Source: Olsenella_L kribbiana (GTDB lineage Bacteria; Actinomycetota; Coriobacteriia; Coriobacteriales; Atopobiaceae). From it: DNA of 64,000 nt. The stretch covers positions 1-64,000 of the forward strand of contig NZ_JAZGJP010000011.1 in the NCBI RefSeq assembly GCF_036408795.1. Reading direction: 5' to 3'. Positions 17,272 through 25,699 of the stretch are shown here, piece by piece (within the stretch, counting starts at the first letter, position 1; each line of letters opens with the position of its first letter). The notes under the pieces are model-generated. The model worked only from the letters and a program-made list of their open reading frames with translations, did not search any database and had not been told where the DNA came from. A program made the position numbers and the translations under genes.

Positions 17272-17709
17272 ATGGGCAGCTTCATCAAGGAATTCAGGGA
17301 GTTCGTGTCCCGCGGCAATGTGATGGACATGGCAGTCGGCATCATCATCGGCGGTGCATTCACGAACATCGTGACATCGCTCTGCACGAACATCATCAAT
17401 CCTCTGATCTCCTTCATCTCCGGCGGCGGCGCCGAGGTCACGGGCCTCGTCGTGCCGGGCACCTCCATCGACTTCGGTGCCTTCATCACGGCTGTCATCA
17501 ACTTCTTCATCGTCGCCTTCATCGTCTTCTGCATGGTCAAGGCCATGAACCGCTTCAAGGAGGCAGAGGACAAGCTCTTCCATACGAAGGAGGAAGAGGT
17601 CGAGAAGAAGGCACCGAAGTGCCCGCACTGCCTCGAAGAGGTCAAGGAAGGCGCCACGAGGTGCCCGCACTGCGGCGGCGAGATCCCTGGCGGCGCGCAC
17701 GCCGAGTAG
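17272..17709 (+). CDS. mscL: Large-conductance mechanosensitive channel with C-terminal zinc ribbon
   Basis: This 145-residue inner-membrane channel opens under osmotic downshock. The N-terminus FIKEFREFVSRGNVMDMAVG and the first helix VGIIIGGAFTNIVTSL are diagnostic, and the second helix is AVINFFIVAFIVFCMV. Instead of ending after the usual cytoplasmic helix, it continues into a CPHC-x11-CPHC module (about residues 116-134), a probable zinc ribbon. ATG 17272 follows an AGGCAAGC stretch. No partner gene is evident. Confidence 0.92.
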   Translation: MGSFIKEFREFVSRGNVMDMAVGIIIGGAFTNIVTSLCTNIINPLISFISGGGAEVTGLVVPGTSIDFGAFITAVINFFIVAFIVFCMVKAMNRFKEAEDKLFHTKEEEVEKKAPKCPHCLEEVKEGATRCPHCGGEIPGGAHAE

Positions 17710-17735
17710 AGGCACAGGAAAGATCGCTCTGCTGT

Positions 17736-17767
17736 CGATGCCTGTCCCTCATGTGGGGCAGGCATCG
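17736..17767 (+). terminator. Hairpin after mscL
   Basis: Arms 17736-17748 and 17755-17767 pair over 13 bp with one G-U pair and a six-base loop. No T run follows, so termination strength is uncertain; it may be part of the hisS leader. Confidence 0.55.
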
Positions 17768-17893
17768 TGCATGATGGGGGGAATGAGGCGAAAGCGCTAT
17801 ACTTGCGAGCGGCCGTGGAAGGCAGGAAGCAGGAGCTCCTCTGTTTGTGGCCACGGCTGAGAGCATGCTTCAGCATGCAGGAAGGAGCCTTTG

Positions 17894-19207
17894 ATGGCAC
17901 AGAAGATTCAGGGTACCGAGGACCTCTATGGCGGATACATGCGCAGCTGGCAGCATATGCAGGATGTTGCACGCGACCTCTTCGGCACCTATGGCTTCGA
18001 TATGATCGAGACGCCTGCCATCGAGCAGGTCGATACCTTTGTCCACGGCATCGGCGAGTCGACGGATGTCGTGCGCAAGGAGATGTTCCGCGTCGTCTCT
18101 GGCGCCCTCTTCGAGAACCTGCTCGAGGCAGGCACGGAGAAGGGACTCAAGCCGAAGCAGCGCATGGCCATGAGGCCGGAAGGCACGGCAGGCGTCGTGC
18201 GTGCAGCTGTGGAGAACAACTTCGTGCCGCAGGGAGCGGCGCCTGCGAAGCTCTGGTATGCGGAAGCGATGTTCCGTGGCGAGCGTCCGCAGAAGGGACG
18301 CCTGCGCCAGTTCCACCAGGTCGGCGTCGAATGGCTCGGCGCGGCAGATCCTGCAGCCGATGCCGAGTGCATCATCATGCTCATGGAGTTCTACAAGCGT
18401 CTCGGCTTCGATCCTTCGAAGCTCAGGCTCTCGATCAACTCGATGGGCGATGCAGCCTGCCGTCCTGCCTACCGCGAGAAGGTGCGGCAGTTCATCTTGG
18501 ACCACAAGGACGAGATGTGCGAGGACTGCCTCGAGCGTGCCGACATCAACCCGCTCAGGAGCTTCGACTGCAAGAATGACCACTGCCGCGAGGTCATGAA
18601 GTCCGCACCGCTCGTGACAGACAACCTCTGCGACGACTGTCGCGAGCACTACGAGAAGGTCAAGAAGTACCTCGACGAGGCAGGAGTTGCCTACGTCGAG
18701 GATCCGACGCTCGTGCGCGGCCTTGACTACTATACGCGCACGGTCTTCGAGGTCGAGGCGACCGATGCCGGCGTCGGCGCTATCGGTGGCGGCGGCCGCT
18801 ACGATGGCCTCATGGAGCTCGAAGGCGGAAAGCCGACGCCGGGCATCGGCTTTGCCGTGGGCTTCGAGCGCATCGCGCTTGCGCTTGCTGCCCAGGGCAG
18901 CACGCTCGAGACGCCGGAGCCTGAATGCATCTATGTGGCAGGCACGTCGGCAGAGGAGCGCGAGGCTGTCTTCAAGGCGACGCTCGCCTTGAGGAACGCC
19001 GGTGTCCGTGCGGAGGCTGACTACCAGGGACGCTCGCTCAAGAGCCAGTTCAAGCAGGCAGACAAGCTCCATGCACGTCTCTGCGTCGTTATCGGTCCGG
19101 ATGAGGTCGCAGCAGGCGAGGCGACGCTGCGCGATATGGATACGCACGAGCAGGTGCAGGTGCCCTTCGAGAGCCTGGCGGATGCCGTGAAGGCACGCCT
19201 CGCGTAA
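17894..19207 (+). CDS. hisS: Histidyl-tRNA synthetase
   Basis: This 437-residue class II aminoacyl-tRNA synthetase charges tRNA-His. Motif 2 is in MFRGERPQKGRLRQFHQ, the HisA motif is LVRGLDYYTRTVFE, and the HisB/motif 3 region is IGGGGRYDGL followed by GIGFAVGFER. The C-terminal anticodon-binding domain begins around residue 340. The start is ATG 17894, six bases after GGAAGGAG. The 126-base leader has a CCGTGG/CCACGG stem and a small GCATGC hairpin, but the T-box signature is absent. Confidence 0.95.
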   Translation: MAQKIQGTEDLYGGYMRSWQHMQDVARDLFGTYGFDMIETPAIEQVDTFVHGIGESTDVVRKEMFRVVSGALFENLLEAGTEKGLKPKQRMAMRPEGTAGVVRAAVENNFVPQGAAPAKLWYAEAMFRGERPQKGRLRQFHQVGVEWLGAADPAADAECIIMLMEFYKRLGFDPSKLRLSINSMGDAACRPAYREKVRQFILDHKDEMCEDCLERADINPLRSFDCKNDHCREVMKSAPLVTDNLCDDCREHYEKVKKYLDEAGVAYVEDPTLVRGLDYYTRTVFEVEATDAGVGAIGGGGRYDGLMELEGGKPTPGIGFAVGFERIALALAAQGSTLETPEPECIYVAGTSAEEREAVFKATLALRNAGVRAEADYQGRSLKSQFKQADKLHARLCVVIGPDEVAAGEATLRDMDTHEQVQVPFESLADAVKARLA

Positions 19208-19231
19208 GAGCGCAGACAGATGATTCAGCGG

Positions 19232-19260
19232 GGCTCCCGTCTTCGGATGGGAGCCTTTTT
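19232..19260 (+). terminator. Intrinsic terminator of hisS
   Basis: GGCTCCCGTC and GATGGGAGCC form a 10-bp stem with a TTCG loop, followed by TTTTT. Confidence 0.92.
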
Positions 19261-19368
19261 ACATAAGGAGTGGCAGCTCCTTCATTGCACAGGCGTGTCG
19301 GCGCCGAGCTTTGGCTCCGCTCTTCTGCTATAAAGAAACAGTCATATCGTGAGGCAGGAAGGCTTCCC

Positions 19369-20385
19369 ATGCATATCCCCGAGAACTATCTGAGCCCTTC
19401 GACCTGTGGCGTGCTCACCGCTGCCATGGTCCCCGTCTGGGTCCATGCCACAAGGCGCGTGCGCGAGACCGTGCCGAAGAACAAGATGCCTCTTCTGGGC
19501 CTCGCTGCTGCCTTCAGCTTCCTCGCGATGATGTTCAATGTGCCGATTCCCGGAGGCACGACAGGGCACGCCGTCTGCGGCACCCTGATCGCGATACTCT
19601 TTGGCCCTTGGGCAGCGACGATTGCGCTCTCGGTTGCGCTTGCACTCCAGGCCATCCTCTTCGGCGATGGCGGGATTCTGGCATTCGGCGCGAACTGCTT
19701 CAACATGGCCTTCATCCTGCCGCAGGTGGGGTATGGCATCTATACCTGGCTCATGCACCGGAAGAAGAAGGGTGCGTCCTCGTTGAGATCCGAGCTTGTG
19801 GCTGCAGGCATTGCCTCCTACGTCGCAATCAACGCAGCGGCGCTCTGTGCTGGCATCGAGTTCGGCATCCAGCCCCTCCTCTTCACGGATGCTGCCGGCA
19901 ACGCGCTCTATTGTCCTTATCCGCTCTGGGTCTCGGTCCCTGCGATGCTTGCGGGGCACCTCACGGTGGCGGGCGCTGCCGAGGCAATCTTCACTGTTGG
20001 CATCCTGGCCTATGTGAGGAAGGCTGCCCCTTCCTTCGGAATCGAGGGGCTCGGTGCGACGGACAAGGACGCCTCCCGCTCGAGCAGGGCGATGGCAGCT
20101 TTGATGTGTGCCCTCATCGTGCTTGTGCCGCTCGGCCTTCTGGCCGAAGGCGATGCGTGGGGAGAATGGGCGCCCGAAGACGTGAGCGCTGCGGTCGGCT
20201 ATGCACCTCAAGGCCTTTCCTCTGGCTGGATGTGGGAGGCGCTCATTCCTGACTATTCGTTCGGGGCACTTCCAGACTGGGCTGGCTATGTCCTTTCTGC
20301 CGTGATTGGCGCCGCCGTGCTCGTGATCGTGTTCCGGCTTCTCGCAGCAGGAGGAAAGCAGAAGGCCGATTTTGGCACGCGATAG
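19369..20385 (+). CDS. cbiM: ECF transporter substrate-binding component CbiM (cobalt/nickel)
   Basis: This 338-residue membrane protein begins MHIPENYLSP; in CbiM/NikM proteins the mature N-terminal Met-His coordinates Co2+ or Ni2+, so ATG 19369 is certain. PIPGGTTGHAVCGTL and FGDGGILAFGANCFNMAF are the family's metal-site segments. After about residue 240 a C-terminal extension with DKDASRSSRAMAALMCALIV and a final helix resembles the PDGLE/CbiN-type module that in other systems is a separate protein. It overlaps cbiQ by 14 bases. A separate cbiN is therefore probably not needed. The metal could be cobalt or nickel. Confidence 0.9.
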   Translation: MHIPENYLSPSTCGVLTAAMVPVWVHATRRVRETVPKNKMPLLGLAAAFSFLAMMFNVPIPGGTTGHAVCGTLIAILFGPWAATIALSVALALQAILFGDGGILAFGANCFNMAFILPQVGYGIYTWLMHRKKKGASSLRSELVAAGIASYVAINAAALCAGIEFGIQPLLFTDAAGNALYCPYPLWVSVPAMLAGHLTVAGAAEAIFTVGILAYVRKAAPSFGIEGLGATDKDASRSSRAMAALMCALIVLVPLGLLAEGDAWGEWAPEDVSAAVGYAPQGLSSGWMWEALIPDYSFGALPDWAGYVLSAVIGAAVLVIVFRLLAAGGKQKADFGTR

Positions 20386-21196
20386 GGAAGAGGCACGGGA
20401 GCTGCCTGAGTGGCTGCTGACAGATGAGCGCTACGAGCCTGCAGCTGACAGGGATTCATTCATACGCAAGAGCATGGAGGCCGTGGCAGGGGTCCTGGCA
20501 CGCCTGAGGCTTGATGGAGGCAGGCCCTGGGCGCTCTCTCCCTCTGCTCCCGTGAAGCTCGCGCTTGGCCTTCTTGCCATCATCCTCGGCTCCTGTGCCA
20601 CGAACTTCGCGTTCACGCTTCTGCTTCTTGCTGTCACGCTCGTGCGCATGGCGCTGCTGCCGCAGAAGGCGCTTTCGCGCTGCTTGAAGACATCTGCGGG
20701 AGCAGCCATCCTGAGTGCTCTCCTGATGCTTCCAGCCATCCTTCTGGGACAGGCGAGCTCGGCGCTTCTTATCGGCACGAAGGTCTTCGTCTCGGTCTCG
20801 ATCGCAATGATCGTGGCGCTCTCGACGCCGCTCTCCGAGCTCACCGGGGCGCTTCGCGCCTTCCATGTGCCGAATGTCTTCATCCTGACTGTCGAGCTGG
20901 CATTGAAGAGCATCTATGACCTCGGACAGACGGCGCTCGAGGTGCTCGGATCCCTGAAGATGCGAAGCGTTGGCAGGAACCACGAGAAGGGAAGCGCCCT
21001 GGGCGGAGTCGGCGGCGTCGTGCTCCTGAAGGCGCAGCGGGCAGCGAAGACGACCTCGGATGCCATGCGCTGCCGCGGCTTCGAGGGGGACTATATCGTG
21101 CCCGACACGCTCGCATTCCGTCCGGCCGATGCGCTCTGGGCGGCAGGCGCCATCCTGCTTGTGGTGGCTTTCCTTGTGCTCGAAGGCGTCCTCTAG
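20372..21196 (+). CDS. cbiQ: ECF transporter transmembrane component CbiQ
   Basis: This 274-residue protein is the T component that couples CbiM to an ATPase. It has five to six membrane helices (for example LALGLLAIILGSCATNF) and the cytoplasmic coupling-helix segment AQRAAKTTSDAMRCRGFEGD, which corresponds to the Ala-Arg-Gly boxes that contact the ATPases. TTG 20372 inside the cbiM end is the only reasonable start. No CbiO-type ATPase gene follows; instead the stop codon overlaps the stop of a convergent GntR gene by two bases. Confidence 0.88.
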   Translation: MARDREEARELPEWLLTDERYEPAADRDSFIRKSMEAVAGVLARLRLDGGRPWALSPSAPVKLALGLLAIILGSCATNFAFTLLLLAVTLVRMALLPQKALSRCLKTSAGAAILSALLMLPAILLGQASSALLIGTKVFVSVSIAMIVALSTPLSELTGALRAFHVPNVFILTVELALKSIYDLGQTALEVLGSLKMRSVGRNHEKGSALGGVGGVVLLKAQRAAKTTSDAMRCRGFEGDYIVPDTLAFRPADALWAAGAILLVVAFLVLEGVL

Positions 21197-21921
21197 GCCG
21201 TCTGGTCCTCTGCGTTCTTGAAGTAGTCGGGGAAGGCAGAGAGGACCTCTTCCTTTTCGTCGAGCATCACATGGAGATGGTGCTCGACGAGGTAGGCTGC
21301 CTCTTCGGGATCGTGGTGCACGAGGGCGCCAAGGAGCTGCTCGTGCTCGTCCAGAATGGACTGCCAGCCGAGGCCGCGTGCCTTCACATGGAGCCAGCGG
21401 AAGCGGTCGAGGTCGACAGCGCCGCGTGCAAGCCAGGCCCACTCGTAGGTCCTGCCGGCAATCGTATAGATCGCTTCGTGCATCGCGTTGTCTGCATCGA
21501 AGAACGCCCTCTGGTCATGGCTCCTGACGGCTGCCTTCTGCGCTTCGATCGTGGCGCGCATGCCCGAGAGGCTCTCTTCCGTGCAGCGTGCTGCTGCCTC
21601 GCGCACGACAGGACGCTCGATATTGAGGCGCAGGAAATGGGCGCTCTTGGCCGCATCCATATCGATGAGGGAGACATAGCTGCCGCTCTTGGCCTTCGTA
21701 TAGACAAGGCCTTCCTGCTGCAGGCGCACGATTGCCTCGCGTACCGGCGTCCTGCCGACGCCGAAGGTCTCGCGCACATCCTTGGCAGAGAGGCGCTGTC
21801 CGGGAAGATACTCGAACTCGATGATGCCGCGCTTCAGGCGCTCATATGCCTCGTCCTGCTGCTTGTCGGGAAGCTCGGCTGCTTCCTGGCGCTCTTCGAC
21901 CTGCTCTGTCGTCCCTGCCAT
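21193..21921 (-). CDS. GntR family (FCD subfamily) transcriptional regulator
   Basis: This 242-residue regulator has an N-terminal winged helix (LKRGIIEFEYLPGQRLSAKD and GVGRTPVREAIVRLQQEGLV, residues about 30-75) and a C-terminal FCD ligand domain with metal-binding residues in the DADNAMHEAIY and DEHEQLLGAL segments and a final histidine cluster EHHLH. FCD regulators commonly sense sugar acids. It is divergent from kdgK-eda, which makes it the likely repressor of that operon; candidate operators lie in the intergenic region. Its 3' end overlaps the cbiQ stop. Confidence 0.88.
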   Translation of the reverse strand: MAGTTEQVEERQEAAELPDKQQDEAYERLKRGIIEFEYLPGQRLSAKDVRETFGVGRTPVREAIVRLQQEGLVYTKAKSGSYVSLIDMDAAKSAHFLRLNIERPVVREAAARCTEESLSGMRATIEAQKAAVRSHDQRAFFDADNAMHEAIYTIAGRTYEWAWLARGAVDLDRFRWLHVKARGLGWQSILDEHEQLLGALVHHDPEEAAYLVEHHLHVMLDEKEEVLSAFPDYFKNAEDQTA

Positions 21922-22223
21922 GGATGGAATCTCCTCTCGTACCTTTCTTGGCTAGCATACCACGCAAACTAGCATCCAAGAAATAGAGAGAGCTGCATCT
22001 GTCGGCCAAACGGCGGCATTCGGGCAATTACTTGTGCGTCAGCAGGAAAGACGTGGGCTGCAGCTGAGGCAGCTCCTGAATATCCGTTCGCATAGATTTC
22101 CTCCATCTGGCCAGATTTCCTCTATACAACGGATAACTAACATGCTAGATTTGGAATCGTTGAGAGAGACAGAGCCGCAGGAGCCCAGAGGGGCAGGCGG
22201 ATCTGCGCCGGAAAGGATGGAGC
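21922..22223. promoter_or_regulatory. Divergent GntR-kdgK control region
   Basis: This 302-bp gap has no credible gene. It contains TTTCTTGG (21944-21951) facing CCAAGAAA (21976-21983), enclosing two copies of CTAGCAT (21952-21958 and 21969-21975); the reverse copy ATGCTAG is at 22142-22148 before kdgK. The repeat AGATTTCCTC occurs at 22094-22103 and 22113-22122, flanking the perfect palindrome ATCTGGCCAGAT (22105-22116). TATACA near 22124 is a possible -10 element for kdgK. CTAGCAT is the best candidate for the GntR half-site. Confidence 0.45.
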
Positions 22224-23252
22224 ATGAAGCTTGAAGGCAAGGTTCTGACCTTCGGAGAGATCATGATGAGGCTGTCGCCTCCCGATCATCTACGCCTTGA
22301 GCAGGCAAATTCGTTCGATGTGCGGTATGGCGGGGCAGAGGCGAACGTCGCGTTCTCTCTGGCATATCAGAAGGATGATGCAGCATTCGTCTCCATCGTG
22401 CCGGAAAGCCGCATCGGCGACTGCGCATTGAGGAGCCTTTCTGCCTACGGCGTCGACGTGAGCCGCGTCGTGCGCAAGGGCGACCGTCTCGGCAGCTACT
22501 TCTTCGAGATCGGCGCTTCCGAGCGCTCGAATGGCTGCGTCTATGACCGCAAGTACTCCGCGATGAATCTCGGATCCCACACGGACTTCGACTGGGACAA
22601 GATTCTCGACGGTGTCAGCGTCTTCTATGTGAGCGGCGTCACGCCGGCTGTGTGCCCGGAGATGGCAGAGTCCGCCTATGAGGCACTGGCGGCTGCAAGG
22701 AAGCACGGCATCGTGACCGTCGCCGACCTCAACTACCGCAAGCTCTGGACGCCGGACGAGGCAAAGAAGTTCTGGAAGCGTGCCCTTCCGCTCGTCGATA
22801 TCTGCATCGCAAACGACGAGGATGCCCCTTCCTGCCTTGGCATCTCCTATGGCTCGGGCTCCCTTGCCACGGGCATCGAGGAGAAGGATGCCTACGTCCA
22901 GATTGCAGACGAGCTTGTCCACACCTACGGCGTCAAGATGGTCGCTTCCGTCATCCGCGACATCCGCTCCGTCGAGGACTCCGACTGGATGGGCATGATC
23001 TATGCAGACGGGAAGGCGCACTTCTCTTCGGTGCATCACATGCATGTGCTCGAGGGGGTCGCTGGAGGCGATGCCTTCGCAGCAGGCCTCATCCACGCCC
23101 TGCTTCACGGGATGGACTACGATGCAGCTGCATCCTACGCGATTGCCGCATCCGTCCTGAAGCTCACGATCAAGGGCGATTCGAACTTCGCCACGGCAGA
23201 GGATATCGCAGCGGTAGCTGCAAAGGGTGCAGGTCTCAGGGTCAGCCGCTAG
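22224..23252 (+). CDS. kdgK: 2-keto-3-deoxygluconate kinase (PfkB family)
   Basis: This 342-residue sugar kinase should phosphorylate 2-keto-3-deoxygluconate to KDPG, the substrate of the aldolase encoded next. PfkB features are the N-terminal YGGAEANVAFSLA and the C-terminal EGVAGGDAFAAGLIHALL, where the Asp of GGD is the catalytic base (the usual second Ala-Gly is Gly-Gly here). ATG 22224 is preceded by AAAGGATGGAG. Pairing with eda and divergence from an FCD regulator point to uronate or gluconate breakdown. Confidence 0.9.
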   Translation: MKLEGKVLTFGEIMMRLSPPDHLRLEQANSFDVRYGGAEANVAFSLAYQKDDAAFVSIVPESRIGDCALRSLSAYGVDVSRVVRKGDRLGSYFFEIGASERSNGCVYDRKYSAMNLGSHTDFDWDKILDGVSVFYVSGVTPAVCPEMAESAYEALAAARKHGIVTVADLNYRKLWTPDEAKKFWKRALPLVDICIANDEDAPSCLGISYGSGSLATGIEEKDAYVQIADELVHTYGVKMVASVIRDIRSVEDSDWMGMIYADGKAHFSSVHHMHVLEGVAGGDAFAAGLIHALLHGMDYDAAASYAIAASVLKLTIKGDSNFATAEDIAAVAAKGAGLRVSR

Positions 23253-23273
23253 AAAACAAGTGAGGAGACAGAT

Positions 23274-23921
23274 ATGTCTTACATGGATTCTTTCTACGAG
23301 AATGTCGAGAAGATGGGTGTCGTGCCTGTCGTCGTGCTGGACAAGGCAGAGGACGCAAAGCCGCTTGCCGAGGTCCTCGTCGAGGGCGGCCTTCCTTCTG
23401 CCGAGGTGACGTTCCGCACGGACGCCGCCGCCGAGTCGATCAAGATCATGGCAGACGAGTGCCCTGACATCATGGCCGGTGCTGGCACCGTGCTCACCGT
23501 CGAGCAGGCAAAGCGCGCTGTCGATGCAGGCGCCAAGTTCATCGTCTCGCCGGGCTACAACATGGACGTCGTCGAGTGGTGTCTCGACAACAAGGTTCCG
23601 ATCATTCCGGCAGGCGTCACCCCGACCGAGGTCACCGCTCTTGTGAACAAGGGCCTCGAAGTCACGAAGTTCTTCCCGGCTGCCCAGTACGGTGGCCTTG
23701 CCACGATCAAGGCGCTTGCCTCCGTCTTTGTGGGCCATAGGTTCATGCCGACAGGAGGCGTGAATGCCCAGAACCTCGCAGCCTACCTCGCAGATCCTGC
23801 CATCATCGCCTGCGGCGGCACCTGGATGGTCAAGCCCCAGATGATCCGCGAGCACCGCTTCGACGAGATGCTCGCCCTCACGAAGGAAGCGGCCGAGATC
23901 GTCCGCTCCACCCGCGCATAG
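23274..23921 (+). CDS. eda: KDPG/KHG aldolase
   Basis: This 215-residue class I aldolase cleaves 2-keto-3-deoxy-6-phosphogluconate to pyruvate and glyceraldehyde 3-phosphate. The general base Glu lies in PSAEVTFRT and the Schiff-base lysine in EVTKFFPAAQYGG; MAGAGTVLT and FMPTGGV bind phosphate and substrate. GAGGAGA precedes ATG 23274. The gap to kdgK is only 21 bases, so the two form an operon that ends in a strong hairpin. Confidence 0.93.
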   Translation: MSYMDSFYENVEKMGVVPVVVLDKAEDAKPLAEVLVEGGLPSAEVTFRTDAAAESIKIMADECPDIMAGAGTVLTVEQAKRAVDAGAKFIVSPGYNMDVVEWCLDNKVPIIPAGVTPTEVTALVNKGLEVTKFFPAAQYGGLATIKALASVFVGHRFMPTGGVNAQNLAAYLADPAIIACGGTWMVKPQMIREHRFDEMLALTKEAAEIVRSTRA

Positions 23922-23970
23922 CCCCTCTTCCTGGCTTCCTCCTTTCCCCCAGGAAGAGCCGTACAAGCTT

Positions 23971-24013
23971 TGAAGGCGCCCTCCGGACTGATTGCATCCG
24001 GAGGGCGCCTTCA
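23971..24013 (+). terminator. Hairpin terminator of kdgK-eda
   Basis: Arms 23971-23987 and 23997-24013 are perfectly complementary over 17 bp with a nine-base loop. Although no long T run follows, the stem is among the strongest in the window. Confidence 0.75.
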
Positions 24014-24313
24014 TGTGCATAGAAGGAGGACCGGCTGAGGCAATAGGCAGCAGAGGCTGCTTCGTGCCTGGAAAGGATTTCTGGAGGCAGAGGCGATGCC
24101 CTGGCCCTTGAAGAGCCTGCTTCGTCCTGTCTGCTCCTGCTCGTCTCGGAGAGAGAGGGGGGAGCAGGCCTGCTCCTGCCAGCTCTCCTGTTCCAGGAGA
24201 GGATGGGAGCCGAGATGGAGTTCCCCTCTGCAAGGCAAGGGAGCTGAGAGCAATGCAGCCTCCCCGGACGTGCCGGAGAGGCTGCAGGCAATAGATGCTC
24301 TGGTTAGGACGTG
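24014..24313. other. Gene-free, hairpin-rich spacer between eda and nhaC
   Basis: No credible coding sequence is seen in these 300 bases. They contain the 16-bp perfect palindrome GGAGCAGGCCTGCTCC (24161-24176), the hairpin CTCTCCTG-ttc-CAGGAGAG near 24183-24201, and the likely nhaC terminator at 24255-24285. The remainder is purine/pyrimidine-skewed and without promoter-like motifs that I could support. Confidence 0.45.
24255..24285 (-). terminator. Terminator of nhaC
   Basis: GCAGCCTC and GAGGCTGC arms with an inner CCGG/CCGG pair form a 12-bp stem with one mismatch, located 28 bases beyond the nhaC stop on the minus strand. Confidence 0.6.
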
Positions 24314-25699
24314 CTAGGCAGCAAGCGGAAGCTGTGCCGGCTGTGCCACGTCGTCCGTCGTGAGGCCAAGGAGCTGGCCTGGCGTCTTCTTCACGAAGCT
24401 CTTGTCGTGGTGCACCGCATAGGAGATGAGGAGCGTCCAGAGCGGCAGGAGGTAGAGGAAGCAGGCGAAGACGACCGAGGTCGAAGGGGCGCCGATGAAG
24501 GAGAGCACAGCCACGCAGGAGAGGCTCCAGGGGATGATGCCGGCAAGGACGACTGCGCTGTTCTCGAGGTCGAGGGCAAGTGCGGTGCCGGTGCCCTCGG
24601 TCGGGCGGCAGATCTGGTCGGTCAGCATGATCGAGAGCGTCTGGTTGCAGGCCATGCAGTTCGCGATGAAGCTCGTCACGAGGACGCCGAGGAAGGGCGT
24701 CGAGCGCTTCGAGAGCTCCCAGACCTTCGAGCAGACGCCACGCAGAAGCCCCGTCCCATCGAAGATGCCCGAGTAGGTCGAGCTCACAAGGATGATCGAA
24801 GCGACGTTCATCATTGACAGCACCCCTCCGCCATCAAGCATCGAGGCGATCGTGCGGTCCGTCGACGTATAGCCGAAGATGAGGAGGCCTGGAAGATCCT
24901 GAGGTGCCACGCCCTGGACAGCTATGCAGATGATGCAGGCAAGCACGAGCGATGCAAGCATCGTCTTCTTGACGGGAACGCGCATGAGCGAGAGGACGAC
25001 GATTGCAAGGGCAGGAATGGCAAGGACCCAGCCCATGTGGAACGAGCGGGAGAAGATGGATGCCATCTGCGGCATCGAGGAGGCGTGCTGCGTCGTGAAG
25101 CCGAAGGCTGCATAGATGAGGCAAGTGAGCGCGAAGGGCACGGCAGCTGTCTTTGCCATCCTGAGCACGTTCTTCGTGACTTCGGTCTTCGTGAGGCCGG
25201 CAACGAGGAGGGCAGAGCCGCTCATCGGACTCATGCGGTCGCCGAAGAAGGAGCCGGCAAGGATTGCGCCGCCTGTGAGGACCTTGTCTGCACCCATTGC
25301 CGATGCGATCGTCATGCAGATGACGCCCATCGTCGCAGCGGTGCCGGTCGAGGTGCCCATGAGGGTGGACATGAGGCAGCAGGCAAGGAAGGTCATGAGG
25401 ATGAAGATGCCAGGGGTCATGAGGCTTGCGCAGACGCTCACGGTATAGGGGATCGTGCCCGAAGCCCTCCATGCCGCGCACATCATGCCGACAATGAGGT
25501 AGAGGATGAGGACATCGCGGACAGACTTCATGCCACTTCCTGCCATGTGCGCTACCTCGCGCACGCTGTGGCCCTGCTTCAGCGCATAGCCGGAGAAAAG
25601 GGCAAGGCCCGCTACGAGGATCCAGACGATGGGCACGCCAGCTGCAATGCCTGCGACAAGCATCGCGGCAAAGACGGCGAGTACGATGGATTCTGTCAT
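24314..25699 (-). CDS. nhaC: NhaC family Na+/H+ antiporter
   Basis: This 461-residue membrane protein of the NhaC family has about eleven or twelve helices. Distinctive segments are GTSTGTAATMGVICMTIA, SFFGDRMSPMSGSALLVAG (with the conserved Gly-Asp-Arg-x-Ser-Pro) and CNQTLSIMLTDQIC. Family members exchange Na+ for H+, and some (MleN-type) exchange malate for lactate, so the substrate is open. The start is ATG 25699, with GGAAGG six bases upstream; a longer reading frame upstream is antisense to the LysR gene and not real. It is divergent from a LysR regulator. Confidence 0.88.
   Translation of the reverse strand: MTESIVLAVFAAMLVAGIAAGVPIVWILVAGLALFSGYALKQGHSVREVAHMAGSGMKSVRDVLILYLIVGMMCAAWRASGTIPYTVSVCASLMTPGIFILMTFLACCLMSTLMGTSTGTAATMGVICMTIASAMGADKVLTGGAILAGSFFGDRMSPMSGSALLVAGLTKTEVTKNVLRMAKTAAVPFALTCLIYAAFGFTTQHASSMPQMASIFSRSFHMGWVLAIPALAIVVLSLMRVPVKKTMLASLVLACIICIAVQGVAPQDLPGLLIFGYTSTDRTIASMLDGGGVLSMMNVASIILVSSTYSGIFDGTGLLRGVCSKVWELSKRSTPFLGVLVTSFIANCMACNQTLSIMLTDQICRPTEGTGTALALDLENSAVVLAGIIPWSLSCVAVLSFIGAPSTSVVFACFLYLLPLWTLLISYAVHHDKSFVKKTPGQLLGLTTDDVAQPAQLPLAA

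Noticed and set aside
17768..17893. Possible T-box riboswitch before hisS
   Set aside because: Hairpins exist, but the conserved T-box sequence and a competing terminator next to the gene are missing.
22034..22234. 66-codon frame before kdgK
   Set aside because: It has no ribosome binding site, overlaps the candidate operator region and has no recognisable motif.
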